A stretch of DNA of 64,000 nucleotides, from NCBI RefSeq assembly GCF_041438805.1, contig NZ_CP109190.1, positions 5,952,001 through 6,016,000 of the forward strand, given 5' to 3'. Shown piece after piece: positions 1-10,595 of this stretch. Position 1 is the stretch's first letter. Each line of letters begins with the position of its first letter. Both the position numbers and the translations under genes were made by a program. This DNA comes from Streptomyces sp. NBC_01707 (GTDB lineage Bacteria > Actinomycetota > Actinomycetes > Streptomycetales > Streptomycetaceae). Under the pieces are notes generated by a model. The model did no database searches, was not told the origin of the DNA, and saw only the letters and a list, made by a program, of their open reading frames with translations.

Positions 1-98
1 GGGAGCGGCTCGGCTGGCAGCCGAGCCGTGCCGACCTGGCCGGAATCGTCTCCGACGCCTGGACGTTCGCCCGCCGAGAGGAGCCCACCGCGCCATGA
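1..98 (+). CDS. galE: UDP-glucose 4-epimerase, C-terminal end (partial)
   Basis: Only the last 31 codons lie in the window, in frame 3 and ending in a TGA at 96-98 that overlaps the galK ATG (ATGA). The tail reads ERLGWQPSRADLAGIVSDAW, which fits the C-terminus of actinobacterial GalE, where a 'LGW.P' turn and a conserved terminal helix close the sugar-binding domain. GalE interconverts UDP-galactose and UDP-glucose in the Leloir pathway. The tight coupling to galK and the usual galT-galE-galK order in Streptomyces support the call; the catalytic part is off the window. Confidence 0.75.
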   Translation, partial: ERLGWQPSRADLAGIVSDAWTFARREEPTAP

Positions 99-1261
99 CC
101 GACAACGCTGAGCTGGTCACCGCTTTCACCGAGCTGTACGGCACCGCACCCGAAGGAGTCTGGGCGGCGCCCGGCCGGGTCAACCTGATCGGCGAGTACA
201 CCGACTTCAACGACGGCTTCGTGATGCCGCTCGCGTTGCCGCACACGGCGCGCGCGGCCGTCACCCGCCGTACCGACGGCGAGCTGCGGCTGCACTCGAC
301 CGACGTGCCGGGCGGTGTCGTCCAGCTCCGTGTCGACGAGCTGGCCCCGCACTCCGGGCACGGCTGGGCGGCCTACCCGGCCGGCGTCGTCTGGGCACTG
401 CGCGAGGCGGGCCACCAGGTCACCGGCGCGGACATCCAGCTGACCTCGACCGTCCCCACCGGCGCCGGACTCTCCTCGTCCGCCGCCCTCGAAGTGGTCA
501 CCGCGCTCGCGCTGAACGACCTCTTCGAGCTCGGCCTGTCCGCGTCCGAGCTGGCGGTGCTTGCGCAGCGCGCCGAGAACGCGTTCGTCGGCGTGCCGTG
601 CGGGGTCATGGACCAGATGGCGTCGGCCTGCTGCACCGACGGCCACGCCCTGCACCTCGACACCCGTGACCTCACCCAGCGTCAGGTCCCGTTCGACCTG
701 GCCGCGCACGGTCTGCGGCTGCTGGTCGTCGACACCCGGGTCAAGCACGCGCTGGGCGACGGCGCGTACGCGGAGCGGCGGGCCGGCTGCGAGGCGGGCG
801 CGCGGGCGCTCGGCATCGGGACGCTGCGCGATCTTCCGTACGACGGTCTCGACGCCGCGCTCGACACCCTCGCCGAGTCCGGCGCCGACGAGTCGGTCGT
901 GCGGTACGTACGCCATGTGGTCAGCGACAACGCACGGGTGGAGCAGGTCATCGCGCTGCTCGACGCGGGCGATGTGCGCGCCGCGGGCCCCGTCCTCACG
1001 GCGGGCCATGTCTCGCTCCGTGACGATCTGCGGGTCTCCTGCCCCGAACTGGACCTGGTGGTCTCCGCGGCGAACGCGGCCGGGGCGCTGGGGGCGCGGA
1101 TGACCGGCGGCGGCTTCGGCGGGTCGGCGATCGTGCTGGTGGAGGAGGCGGACGCGGACGCGGTCACCAAGTCGGTGCTGGAGGCGTTCACTTCGGCGGG
1201 ATACGCGACACCCGGGGTCTTTCCGGCGGTCCCGTCGGCAGGCGCCCGCCGCACCGGCTGA
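95..1261 (+). CDS. galK: Galactokinase
   Basis: Phosphorylates alpha-D-galactose to galactose 1-phosphate with ATP, the entry step of the Leloir pathway in the cytoplasm. The 388-aa protein has all GHMP-kinase signatures: GRVNLIGEYTD (residues 27-37, galactokinase motif 1), PTGAGLSSSAA (about 121-131, phosphate loop) and MTGGGFGGSAI (about 336-346, motif 3). Length is normal for the family (380-400 aa). The ATG overlaps the galE stop, so the two are translationally coupled and lie in one galactose operon whose promoter is outside the window. The next gene runs in the opposite direction, so galK is the operon's last gene. Confidence 0.97.
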   Translation: MTDNAELVTAFTELYGTAPEGVWAAPGRVNLIGEYTDFNDGFVMPLALPHTARAAVTRRTDGELRLHSTDVPGGVVQLRVDELAPHSGHGWAAYPAGVVWALREAGHQVTGADIQLTSTVPTGAGLSSSAALEVVTALALNDLFELGLSASELAVLAQRAENAFVGVPCGVMDQMASACCTDGHALHLDTRDLTQRQVPFDLAAHGLRLLVVDTRVKHALGDGAYAERRAGCEAGARALGIGTLRDLPYDGLDAALDTLAESGADESVVRYVRHVVSDNARVEQVIALLDAGDVRAAGPVLTAGHVSLRDDLRVSCPELDLVVSAANAAGALGARMTGGGFGGSAIVLVEEADADAVTKSVLEAFTSAGYATPGVFPAVPSAGARRTG

Positions 1262-1270
1262 GCGTGTCGG

Positions 1271-1714
1271 TCAGCCGAAGGTCTTCGTCAGGATGAACTC
1301 GGTGACGCCGGGCGGGTAGTTCTCGACCTGCCCGATCACCTCGTACCCCCGCTTGCGGTAGAAGCCGGGGGCCTGGAACCCCCAGGTCTCCAGCCGGGAG
1401 CGGGTGCAGGCACGGTCCGTCACGGCCACCCGTTCGGCCTCGGCGAGCAGTTGCGAGCCGAGGCCGGAGCCGCGGTGCCGGTCGTCGACCCAGAGCAGAT
1501 CCACATGGAGCCAGTACGCCCAGGTGCGTCCGGTCAGCCCGCCGGCCAGCCCGCCTCGGCCGTCCATCGCCCATACCTCCAGCGGGAGTTCGTGCTCGGC
1601 GGGCGTGGCGAGCAGGGCGCGTAGCTCCGGGGAGCGTTCCCTGTTGCTGCGGTGCAGCCGCTCACCCAGCAGAAGGCGACGATCTTTGTCTACTTCTGTC
1701 TCAAGAAGAAACAT
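1271..1714 (-). CDS. GNAT family N-acetyltransferase
   Basis: A 147-aa cytoplasmic acetyltransferase of the GNAT fold. The acetyl-CoA pyrophosphate loop is visible as VDDRHRGSGLGSQLL (V-D-x-x-x-R-G-x-G-x-G type motif A), preceded by a beta strand ending WLHVDLLWV and followed by a C-terminal FYRKRGYEVIGQVENYPPG, typical of the subfamily that ends in a 'Y..R.GF' strand. Substrate is unknown. I prefer the ATG at 1714, which has AGGG 11-14 bases upstream; an in-frame GTG at 1732 is the alternative (153 aa). It converges on galK with only 9 bases between the stops. Confidence 0.85.
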   Translation of the reverse strand: MFLLETEVDKDRRLLLGERLHRSNRERSPELRALLATPAEHELPLEVWAMDGRGGLAGGLTGRTWAYWLHVDLLWVDDRHRGSGLGSQLLAEAERVAVTDRACTRSRLETWGFQAPGFYRKRGYEVIGQVENYPPGVTEFILTKTFG

Positions 1715-1793
1715 GAACCACACCCTAAACACCGAGGTCCATCAGTTCTGTCAATTGCCTTCCGCTCCGGGCCCCCAGTCGTACGCTGATGCA

Positions 1794-1817
1794 CAGCACC
1801 GGTGGGGGCCGGTGCTG
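1794..1817. promoter_or_regulatory. Inverted repeat in the GNAT/response-regulator divergent promoter region
   Basis: A perfect 9-bp inverted repeat, CAGCACCGG and CCGGTGCTG, with a 6-base loop of G's. It lies in the 265-bp intergenic space between the leftward acetyltransferase (start 1714) and the rightward response regulator (start 1980). It could be an operator or an RNA hairpin in the regulator's leader; nothing in sequence decides this. Confidence 0.3.
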
Positions 1818-1979
1818 ATTCAGGGGTACGAGGCAGTCGGGTACGACGCCCGTGGCGGGGTGGCAATCGGCACACGGCGGCGGCCGTAGGACTGAGGTTC
1901 ACCCATCGCTCCGGGCGTCGTGCCCGCACCGGTCCGTCCCCGTCGGGGGGCCAGGGGGTGGCCCCGCACCAGACGCAGC

Positions 1980-2777
1980 ATGGGGGTGCCTGTGGTTCGT
2001 ATCCGGGTTCTGGTGGTGGACGACCACCGCATTTTCGCCGAGTCGCTCGCGGCGGCCCTCGCGGCCGAACCGGACGTCGACGTGGCGGCGGCGGGCAGTG
2101 GCCCCGCCGCGCTGCGATGTATGGAGCGGGCGGCCGCCGAAGGCCGTAGGTACGACGTGATACTCGTCGACGCCGAACTCGGCACCCTGTCGCCGGACGG
2201 TGGACGCATGGCCTCCGGCCCGGTCCCGGTCCCCGCACCGAACAGCGGCGAGAGCGCTCCGGTCGACGGACTCTCGCTGGTCGCCGGCGTCCGTTCGGGC
2301 CAGCCGTCCGCCCGTACGGTGGTGCTCGCCGAGAAGGACGACCCGCGCCGGGCCGCGCTCGCGCTGCAGGCCGGGGCGTCGGGCTGGGTCGCCAAGGACT
2401 GCTCGCTGCAACGGCTGCTCGCGGTCATCCGGGGCGTGCTCCGCGACGAGACGCATCTTCCTCCCGCGCTGCTCACCGGGGTGCTGCGGGAGCTGACGGC
2501 GGCGCGCAAGCACCGCACCGAGAGCGAGCGGCTGGTCGAGTCGCTGACCCCGCGCGAGCGCGAGGTGCTGCGCTGCATGGTCGCGGGGCTGGGCCGCAAG
2601 GCGGTGGCGGAACGGCTCTTCCTCTCACCGCACACGGTGCGTACGCATATGCAGAACGTGCTGGGGAAGCTGGGCGTGCACTCGACCCTGGCCGCCGTCG
2701 CACTGGCCCGCCGGGCGGGCGTCGGACCGGCCGAGCTACCCGGGGATGTTGTCGAACGGGGCGGTCAACTGGCGTAG
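1980..2777 (+). CDS. LuxR-type (NarL/FixJ) response regulator with atypical receiver
   Basis: A 265-aa DNA-binding response regulator. The receiver spans about residues 7-165: acidic pair VVDDHR (13-16) and presumed phospho-acceptor D64 in ILVDAEL; the C-terminal LuxR helix-turn-helix is at about 200-255 (SLTPREREVLRCMVAGLGRK ... LFLSPHTVRTHMQNVLGKLG). Two oddities: an insertion of about 25 residues rich in Gly/Pro/Ser follows the phospho-acceptor strand (residues 69-95), and the conserved Ser/Thr at the end of strand 4 appears as Ala/Glu (VVLAEKDD). No sensor kinase is adjacent, so this is an orphan. GTG codons at 1986 and 1992 are alternative starts. Its end overlaps the convergent MarR gene by 42 bases. 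Confidence 0.85.
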   Translation: MGVPVVRIRVLVVDDHRIFAESLAAALAAEPDVDVAAAGSGPAALRCMERAAAEGRRYDVILVDAELGTLSPDGGRMASGPVPVPAPNSGESAPVDGLSLVAGVRSGQPSARTVVLAEKDDPRRAALALQAGASGWVAKDCSLQRLLAVIRGVLRDETHLPPALLTGVLRELTAARKHRTESERLVESLTPREREVLRCMVAGLGRKAVAERLFLSPHTVRTHMQNVLGKLGVHSTLAAVALARRAGVGPAELPGDVVERGGQLA

Positions 2778-3233
2778 CAGCGATGCCAGTTCACCACGCT
2801 GGTGGCGGGAGAGCTCGCTCAGGATGGCACGCTCCTGGGCGAGCAGGCCGGCCAGCGACTGGTCGGCCTTGTCGCGCCCCTCGGCGGTGAGCCGGACCAG
2901 CACGCCCCGCCGGTCGCTGGGGTCGGGGAGCCGCTCGACGAGGTTCTTCTTGGTCAGCCTGTCGATACGGTTGGTCATCGTGCCCGAAGTCACCAGCGTC
3001 TGCGTCAGCAGCTGGCCGGGGGAGAGCTGATACGGGGCACCTGCGCGCCGCAGCGACGTCAGTACGTCGAACTCCCACGGCTCAAGATTGTGTTCGGAGA
3101 ACGCGATCCGGCGGGCCCGGTCGAGGTGGCGGGCGAGGCGCGAGACACGGCTGAGCACCTCGAGCGGTTCCACGTCGAGGTCGGGGCGCTCGCGGCGCCA
3201 TGCAGCGACCAGACGGTCGACCTCGTCCTCCAT
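2736..3233 (-). CDS. MarR family transcriptional regulator
   Basis: A 165-aa winged-helix repressor. Seen in sequence: N-terminal dimerisation helices (MEDEVDRLVAAW...), the recognition region in LLTQTLVTSGTMTNRIDRL and the wing with the MarR-typical D-x-R-S/G-x-x-V pattern DPSDRRGVLVRLT. The ATG at 3233 begins the conserved part; no strong ribosome site precedes it, so the transcript may be leaderless. It is divergent from a methyltransferase-VOC operon, and two palindromes of a MarR-like type (3270-3297) lie between. The simplest reading is that it represses itself and that operon, with a small molecule as inducer; the ligand is unknown. Confidence 0.88.
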   Translation of the reverse strand: MEDEVDRLVAAWRRERPDLDVEPLEVLSRVSRLARHLDRARRIAFSEHNLEPWEFDVLTSLRRAGAPYQLSPGQLLTQTLVTSGTMTNRIDRLTKKNLVERLPDPSDRRGVLVRLTAEGRDKADQSLAGLLAQERAILSELSRHQRGELASLLRQLTAPFDNIPG

Positions 3234-3269
3234 GTGGATCAGTGTAAAGGGTCTGTCGACATGAAGTCT

Positions 3270-3297
3270 CTTGAATTCAAGTGTCTTGACATCAAGA
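3270..3297. promoter_or_regulatory. Two tandem palindromic MarR-type operators
   Basis: CTTGAATTCAAG (3270-3281) is a perfect 12-bp palindrome and TCTTGACATCAAGA (3284-3297) has perfect 6-bp arms round a 2-bp spacer. Centres are 15 bp apart. Both share the half-site CTTGA, and both lie between the divergent marR (start 3233) and methyltransferase (start 3322) genes. The TTGACA in the second palindrome could also serve as a -35 element, so repressor binding would block RNA polymerase directly. Confidence 0.75.
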
Positions 3298-3321
3298 TAC
3301 TTCGGTGGTGATCCTGGCTGC

Positions 3322-4119
3322 ATGACGACACCCACCTGGGACCCCCAGCAGTACCTGCGCCACGCCGACCACCGGACCCGCCCGTTCCACGACCTCCTGG
3401 CCCGCATTCCCGAGCTGCCGGCCGCACCCGCACCCCGCATCGCGGACCTCGGCTGCGGAGCGGGCAACGTGACGGCCCTCCTCGCCGAGCGCTGGCCCGA
3501 GGCCCGCATCACGGGCTACGACAACTCCCCCCAGATGCTGGAACAGGCCCGCGCCCACGCCACCCCCTTCCTGGACTTCGCCGAGGCGGACGCCACCACC
3601 TGGACGCCGGCCGAACCGTACGACCTGATCGTCTCCAACGCCCTGCTCCAGTGGGTCCCCGGCCACGCCGACCGCTTCCCGGCCTGGCTGGACGCCATCA
3701 CCCCCGGCGGTACGTTCGCCTTCCAGGTCCCCGGCAACTTCGACCAGCCCACGCACGTCCTGATGCGCGAACTGGCCGACTCCCCACGCTGGCGCTCCCG
3801 GCTGACCGGCATCCTGCGCCACGCCGACGCCGTCCTGACCCCCACCGGATACCTGGACGCGATCACCGCCCCCGGCGTCACGGCGGACGTCTGGGAGACC
3901 ACCTACCTCCATCTGCTCCAGGGTGAGGACGCCGCCCTGGACTGGGTCAAGGGCACCGGTCTGCGCCCGGTCCTGACGGCGCTCGCGGACGACCCGCAGG
4001 CCAAGGACGCCTTCCTGGCCGAATACCGCGACGCGCTGCGCACCGCCTACCCGAAGGGCCCGCACGGCACCGTCTTCCCGTTCCGCCGCATCTTCGCCGT
4101 GGCCCACAAGGAGAAGTGA
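3322..4119 (+). CDS. tam: Trans-aconitate 2-methyltransferase-like SAM methyltransferase
   Basis: A 265-aa class I methyltransferase closely resembling Tam, which methylates trans-aconitate, a by-product that inhibits aconitase. SAM motif I is IADLGCGAGNVTALLAERWP (about residues 36-55), then the acidic ITGYDNS (motif II) and DLIVSNALLQWVPGH (motif IV), a stretch characteristic of Tam. The N-terminal WDPQQYLRHADHRTRPFHDL is also typical of that family. Start ATG 3322 is immediately after the operator pair. It is translationally coupled to the VOC gene downstream (TGATG overlap), and probably controlled by the divergent MarR protein. Confidence 0.85.
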   Translation: MTTPTWDPQQYLRHADHRTRPFHDLLARIPELPAAPAPRIADLGCGAGNVTALLAERWPEARITGYDNSPQMLEQARAHATPFLDFAEADATTWTPAEPYDLIVSNALLQWVPGHADRFPAWLDAITPGGTFAFQVPGNFDQPTHVLMRELADSPRWRSRLTGILRHADAVLTPTGYLDAITAPGVTADVWETTYLHLLQGEDAALDWVKGTGLRPVLTALADDPQAKDAFLAEYRDALRTAYPKGPHGTVFPFRRIFAVAHKEK

Positions 4120-4484
4120 TGATCGCCGCGATGGACCACGTCCAACTGGCCGCCCCGGCAGGCTCGGAGGACGCGTTGCGCGCCTTCTACGTGGACGCCC
4201 TCGGTATGACGGAGATCCCCAAGCCACCGGTCCTCGCAGCCCGCGGCGGCTGCTGGTTCCGGACGGGCCCCGTCCAGCTTCACCTGGGCATCGAAGCCGA
4301 GTTCCGTCCGGCGAAGAAGGCCCACCCGGGGCTGCGGGTCTCGGACATCGAGGCGTTCGCGGCGCGGCTGGAGGCGCACGGCGCACCGGTGCGGTGGGAC
4401 GGCGACCTGCCGGGACACCGCCGGTTCTTCAGCCACGACCCGGTCGGCAACCGGCTGGAGTTCCTGGAACCGGTGGACGGCTGA
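4119..4484 (+). CDS. VOC (glyoxalase/bleomycin-resistance/dioxygenase) family protein
   Basis: A 121-aa single-module vicinal-oxygen-chelate protein: MDHVQLAAPAGSEDALRAFY at the start, and GHRRFFSHDPVGNRLEFLEP at the end, with the usual 'D P x G N x L E' signature whose Glu is a candidate metal ligand. Members isomerise, cleave or sequester small molecules; the substrate here cannot be told. The start ATG (4119) overlaps the methyltransferase stop and has AAGGAG five bases upstream; a GTG at 4116 is one codon earlier. It forms a two-gene operon with tam. Confidence 0.85.
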   Translation: MIAAMDHVQLAAPAGSEDALRAFYVDALGMTEIPKPPVLAARGGCWFRTGPVQLHLGIEAEFRPAKKAHPGLRVSDIEAFAARLEAHGAPVRWDGDLPGHRRFFSHDPVGNRLEFLEPVDG

Positions 4485-4524
4485 GTGCCGGAACCGGTTC
4501 GGCGCGGGACGCCGTGAACGGCCG

Positions 4525-4557
4525 GCGGGCCCACCCCTGACGACAGGGCGGGCCCGC
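4525..4557. terminator. Hairpin terminator between VOC and TetR genes
   Basis: GCGGGCCC and GGGCCCGC form an 8-bp perfect stem with a 17-base loop, in the gap between the convergent VOC (ends 4484) and TetR (ends 4598) genes. There is no T-run, which is usual in high-GC actinomycetes; it may serve both strands. Confidence 0.6.
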
Positions 4558-4597
4558 TCACACACCGTGTCGGCGCGCCGGTTCCTCCGGTGGCCGG

Positions 4598-5284
4598 TCA
4601 GTTCTTCCGGTGGCCGATCAGCCGCGGCCTCGACTCCAGATTCTCCAGGCCGTGCCAGGCCAGGTTCACCAGATGCGCCGCGACCTCCGCCTTCTTCGGC
4701 TTGCGTACGTTCAGCCACCACTGGCCCGTCAGCGCCACCATGCCGACCAGCGCCTGCGCGTACAGCGGGGCCAGCTTCGGGTCGAAGCCCCGGGCCTTGA
4801 ACTCCAGGCCCAGGATGTCCTCCACCTGGGTGGCGATATCGCTGATCAGCGACGCGAAGGTGCCCGTCGACTGGGCGACGGGGGAGTCGCGGACCAGGAT
4901 GCGGAAGCCGTCCGTGTACGTCTCGATGTAGTCGAGCAGTGCGAACGCGGCCTGTTCCAGGAGCTCGCGAGGGTGCCCTGCCGTCAGGGCGCTGGTCACC
5001 ATGTCGAGGAGCTGGCGCATCTCACGGTCCACCACGACGGCGTACAGGCCCTCCTTGCCGCCGAAGTGTTCGTAGACCACCGGCTTGGAGACACCGGCCC
5101 GGGCCGCGATCTCCTCGACCGAGGTGCCTTCGAATCCCTTGTCGGCGAAGAGGATGCGGCCGATGTCCAGCAGCTGTTCGCGGCGCTCCTTGCCCGTCAT
5201 CCTCACGCGGCGGGTCCGCCGGGTGGAGGAGGGACGGTTCTTCTCGCTGCTCGTGCTGCCGTCGGTCGCCACGTGGTCAATCAT
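4598..5284 (-). CDS. TetR family regulator, coupled to the desaturase gene
   Basis: A 228-aa repressor. The TetR DNA-binding domain is about residues 30-75: RREQLLDIGRILFADKGFEG followed by TSVEEIAARAGVSKPVVYEH and FGGKEGLY. The C-terminal ligand domain is helical and contains a WW pair (TGQWWLNVRK). An unusually long basic/Ser-rich arm precedes the helix-turn-helix. The ATG overlaps the desaturase stop (ATGA), so the two are one transcript. By analogy to actinobacterial regulators that sit next to desaturases, it probably senses a long-chain acyl-CoA and acts at the palindrome 6326-6352; that is inference from position. Confidence 0.9.
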   Translation of the reverse strand: MIDHVATDGSTSSEKNRPSSTRRTRRVRMTGKERREQLLDIGRILFADKGFEGTSVEEIAARAGVSKPVVYEHFGGKEGLYAVVVDREMRQLLDMVTSALTAGHPRELLEQAAFALLDYIETYTDGFRILVRDSPVAQSTGTFASLISDIATQVEDILGLEFKARGFDPKLAPLYAQALVGMVALTGQWWLNVRKPKKAEVAAHLVNLAWHGLENLESRPRLIGHRKN

Positions 5285-6282
5285 GCCGCGTCGGCGCGCG
5301 CGGACTCGCGCCGGGAGTCGATACGCCGGGAGTCGATCCGGGACGCGTCCGGCCAGCGCACGTCGTACGCCCAGCCGAGCTTCTCGAACCAGCGGATCAG
5401 CCGGGCGCTGGAGTCGACCTGCCCCTTCATGACCCCGTGCCGGGCGCTCGTCGGGTCCGCGTGGTGCAGGTTGTGCCAGGACTCGCCGCAGGACAGGACC
5501 GCCAGCCACCACACATTGCCGGACCGGTCGCGGGACTTGAAGGGACGCTTGCCGACCGCGTGGCAGATGGAGTTGATCGACCACGTGACGTGGTGCAGGA
5601 GAGCCACCCGTACGAGAGAGCCCCAGAAGAACGCCGTCGCCGCACCCCACCACGACATCGTCACCAGACCGCCGACCAGTGGCGGGATCGCCAGCGAGAC
5701 GATCGTGAACGTGAGGAAGTGGCGGGAGATCCCGCGCAGCGCCGGGTCCTTGACCAGGTCCGGGGCGTACTTGTGCTGCGGCGTCTGCTCCTCGTCGAAC
5801 ATCCAGCCGATGTGCGCCCACCACAGCCCCTTCATCAGGGCCGGCAGCGTCTCGCCGAACCGCCACGGCGAATGCGGGTCGCCCTCGGCGTCGGAGAAGC
5901 GGTGGTGCTTGCGGTGGTCGGCCACCCAGCGCACCAGCGGGCCCTCCACGGCGAGGGACCCGGCGACGGCCAGGGCGATCCGGAGCGGGCGTTTCGCCTT
6001 GAAGGAACCGTGGGTGAAGTAGCGGTGGAAACCGATCGTGATGCCATGGACGCCGGTGAAGTACATGGCGACCAGCAGACCCAGATCGAGCCAGCTCACA
6101 CCGCGGCCCCAGGCCAGCGGAACCGCCGCGACCAGCGCCACGAACGGCACCACGATGAAGAGCAGCAGCGCGATCTGCTCGATCGAACGCTTGTTGTCGC
6201 CGCCGAGCGTGGCGGAGGGGGGAACCGGACCGTCGGCCGCCGGTGTCCGGGCGTCGTCGATCACGTCGGGGGTGGTGTTCAT
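5281..6282 (-). CDS. Membrane acyl-CoA (delta-9 type) fatty acid desaturase
   Basis: A 333-aa integral-membrane di-iron desaturase. All three histidine boxes are present: HRYFTH, HRKHH and HNLHH, the set expected of stearoyl-CoA/acyl-lipid desaturases that place a cis double bond in long acyl chains using O2 and reduced ferredoxin or an electron-transfer partner. Hydrophobic segments ALLLFIVVPFVALVAAVPL and LGLLVAMYFTGVHGITIGF precede box 1 and a further pair follows box 2. The C-terminus has an Arg/Asp/Ser repeat (IDSRRIDSRRESARAD). The next gene, a TetR regulator, starts within its stop codon. No electron donor gene is adjacent. Confidence 0.92.
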   Translation of the reverse strand: MNTTPDVIDDARTPAADGPVPPSATLGGDNKRSIEQIALLLFIVVPFVALVAAVPLAWGRGVSWLDLGLLVAMYFTGVHGITIGFHRYFTHGSFKAKRPLRIALAVAGSLAVEGPLVRWVADHRKHHRFSDAEGDPHSPWRFGETLPALMKGLWWAHIGWMFDEEQTPQHKYAPDLVKDPALRGISRHFLTFTIVSLAIPPLVGGLVTMSWWGAATAFFWGSLVRVALLHHVTWSINSICHAVGKRPFKSRDRSGNVWWLAVLSCGESWHNLHHADPTSARHGVMKGQVDSSARLIRWFEKLGWAYDVRWPDASRIDSRRIDSRRESARADAA

Positions 6283-6325
6283 GGGGAGCCCCTGGAGGGT
6301 GAGGAGTACGACGGATAGCTCTGGC

Positions 6326-6352
6326 TACGCATCCGTAACCTACGGCTTCGTA
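6326..6352. promoter_or_regulatory. 27-bp imperfect palindrome upstream of desaturase-tetR operon
   Basis: Centred in the 5' region of the desaturase gene (start 6282), outer arms TACG/CGTA and inner arms CCGTA/TACGG are perfectly symmetric; 20 of 27 positions obey the symmetry. Length and symmetry are typical of TetR operators binding two dimers, and the regulator is encoded in the same operon, which suggests autoregulation. Confidence 0.65.
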
Positions 6353-6557
6353 AGTATGGCAGCGCCGAGGCCCGCAGCACGAGAGCTGCGGGCCTCCGCC
6401 ATGAAGGGGAACGGTGGTCGGGCCGACAGCAGCGCCGACGGCGCGGACACCTATCCTGGGAGAGTCGGACAGCGCGGTCCGCACTCTGCTTTCCCGGGGC
6501 CTGTGCCGGCCGCCGGCCCCGGATCCGGTGCTCAACCACTGCAAGGAGCCGCACACT

Positions 6558-9287
<2,730 letters not shown>

Positions 9288-9317
9288 CCCGCCCGGCAGT
9301 GCGTGGGCGCGGTTCTG

Positions 9318-9788
9318 TCACAGGGCGATGAACGTCGCCACCAGCAGAGCCGCGCCCACGATCCCGGTGGACCAGGCGGTCCGGGTCAGCCGCAGACCAC
9401 CACCGATGACCAGGGCGGCCAGCAGCAGCGCACCGCCCAGCGGCGTCCAGGCATGCAGAAAACCCGGAAGCCCCGTGCGTACGACAACGTCCGTGCCGGG
9501 CTTCACGACGACCGGGAACCTGCCGCCCTTCCGCACCGCGACGGACTTCTCCGCCGAAACGCGCGGGCGGGCGGTGGCGCCGTCGGCCGGAGCGAACGGA
9601 CCCGTACAGACATCGGCACCGCAGCCGGTCACGGTCATGGTGCCGTGCTCACGGCCCTTGGCGAGGACGATGTGCTGCGCCGAGTCCCAGGACGACACGA
9701 CGCCCGCGACGAGCAGCAACAGCGCGATACCGCCCATGGCCGCGCTGCGGCCGTACAGGAGGGCGCGGTGGGAGGGGCTCCGCTTCAT
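9318..9788 (-). CDS. Small conserved membrane protein of unknown function
   Basis: I do not recognise a characterised family. The 156-aa protein has an N-terminal transmembrane segment (AAMGGIALLLLVAGVVSSW), an extracytoplasmic stretch of about 70 residues with two cysteines in TGCGADVCTG that could form a disulphide, and two C-terminal membrane segments (LGGALLLAALVIGGGLRL and TGIVGAALLVATFIAL). The topology suggests a small sensor or envelope accessory protein. ATG 9788 has AAGGA nine bases upstream. It lies between convergent ppc and the glmU-pth group and seems to be transcribed alone. Confidence 0.75.
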   Translation of the reverse strand: MKRSPSHRALLYGRSAAMGGIALLLLVAGVVSSWDSAQHIVLAKGREHGTMTVTGCGADVCTGPFAPADGATARPRVSAEKSVAVRKGGRFPVVVKPGTDVVVRTGLPGFLHAWTPLGGALLLAALVIGGGLRLTRTAWSTGIVGAALLVATFIAL

Positions 9789-9874
9789 GGGGAGCGATCC
9801 TTGGCCAAGCTGACGCTTTCGGTCAACTCAGAGTCAGCCCATGGCCATAAAAGACCCCGAATTGCACGGCTAAC

Positions 9875-10468
9875 TCACGAGTTGTACGCGCTCTGCGCGC
9901 GCTCCAGCCCCTCCGCGAGCAGGCACTCCACCGAGTCCGCCGCCCGGTCCACCAGATAACCGAGCTCCTTGCGCTCGGTGGACGAGAAGTCCTTCAGCAC
10001 GAAGTCCGCAACCTGCATCCGGCCCGGCGGCCGGCCGATCCCGAACCGGATCCGGTGATAGTCGGAGCCCATCGACTTCGTCATCGACTTCAGCCCGTTG
10101 TGCCCGTTGTCGCCGCCGCCCAGCTTCAGCCGCAGCATCCCGTAGTCGATGTCCAGCTCGTCATGGATCGCCACGATGTGGTCGGTCGGCACCTTGTAGA
10201 AATCGCGCAGCGCCGTGACGGGGCCACCGGAAAGATTCATGTACGACATCGGCTTGGCCAGGATCACACGGCGGTTCGCCGGTCCGGGCGAGCCGATCCG
10301 GCCCTCGACGACCTGCGCCTGGGCCTTCTGCGCCCGCTTGAACTTCCCGCCGATCCGCTCAGCGAGAAGGTCGGCGACCATGAAGCCGACATTGTGCCGG
10401 TTCGCCGCGTACTCGGGACCGGGATTGCCGAGGCCCACGATGAGCCAGGGGTCGGTGGCTTCGGACAT
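9875..10468 (-). CDS. pth: Peptidyl-tRNA hydrolase
   Basis: Releases tRNA from peptidyl-tRNA that drops off the ribosome. The 197-aa protein begins [20 protein letters not shown], where the N in 'GLGNPG' is a substrate-binding residue, continues with [10 protein letters not shown] (catalytic His of the family), [10 protein letters not shown], and the second signature [12 protein letters not shown], all in the standard order. Length is typical of bacterial Pth. ATG 10468 is the start at the conserved N-terminus. It is the last gene of the glmU-prs-rplY-pth series, separated from rplY by a strong hairpin, so part of its expression may come from readthrough or its own promoter. Confidence 0.96.
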   Translation of the reverse strand: MSEATDPWLIVGLGNPGPEYAANRHNVGFMVADLLAERIGGKFKRAQKAQAQVVEGRIGSPGPANRRVILAKPMSYMNLSGGPVTALRDFYKVPTDHIVAIHDELDIDYGMLRLKLGGGDNGHNGLKSMTKSMGSDYHRIRFGIGRPPGRMQVADFVLKDFSSTERKELGYLVDRAADSVECLLAEGLERAQSAYNS

Positions 10469-10522
10469 CTGCGCTCGGTCTCCTTCGCGTACGGATGGTT
10501 CCGGATGGCCCGGATACAGGCG

Positions 10523-10564
10523 GACGGGGCGGCGGGTCCCCGAAGAAGGAACCGCCGCCCCGTC
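10523..10564 (-). terminator. Hairpin between rplY and pth
   Basis: GACGGGGCGGCGG and CCGCCGCCCCGTC form a perfect 13-bp stem with a 16-base loop, 31 bases after the rplY stop on the minus strand. It likely ends or attenuates transcription before pth. Confidence 0.75.
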
Positions 10565-10595
10565 AGTGAAGCAGGTGAAGCGTGGAAGGCGAGGC

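Noticed and set aside
1802..2149. Small plus-strand frames before the response regulator
   Set aside because: They overlap the regulator in another frame, have Arg/Gly-rich composition and no start signal.
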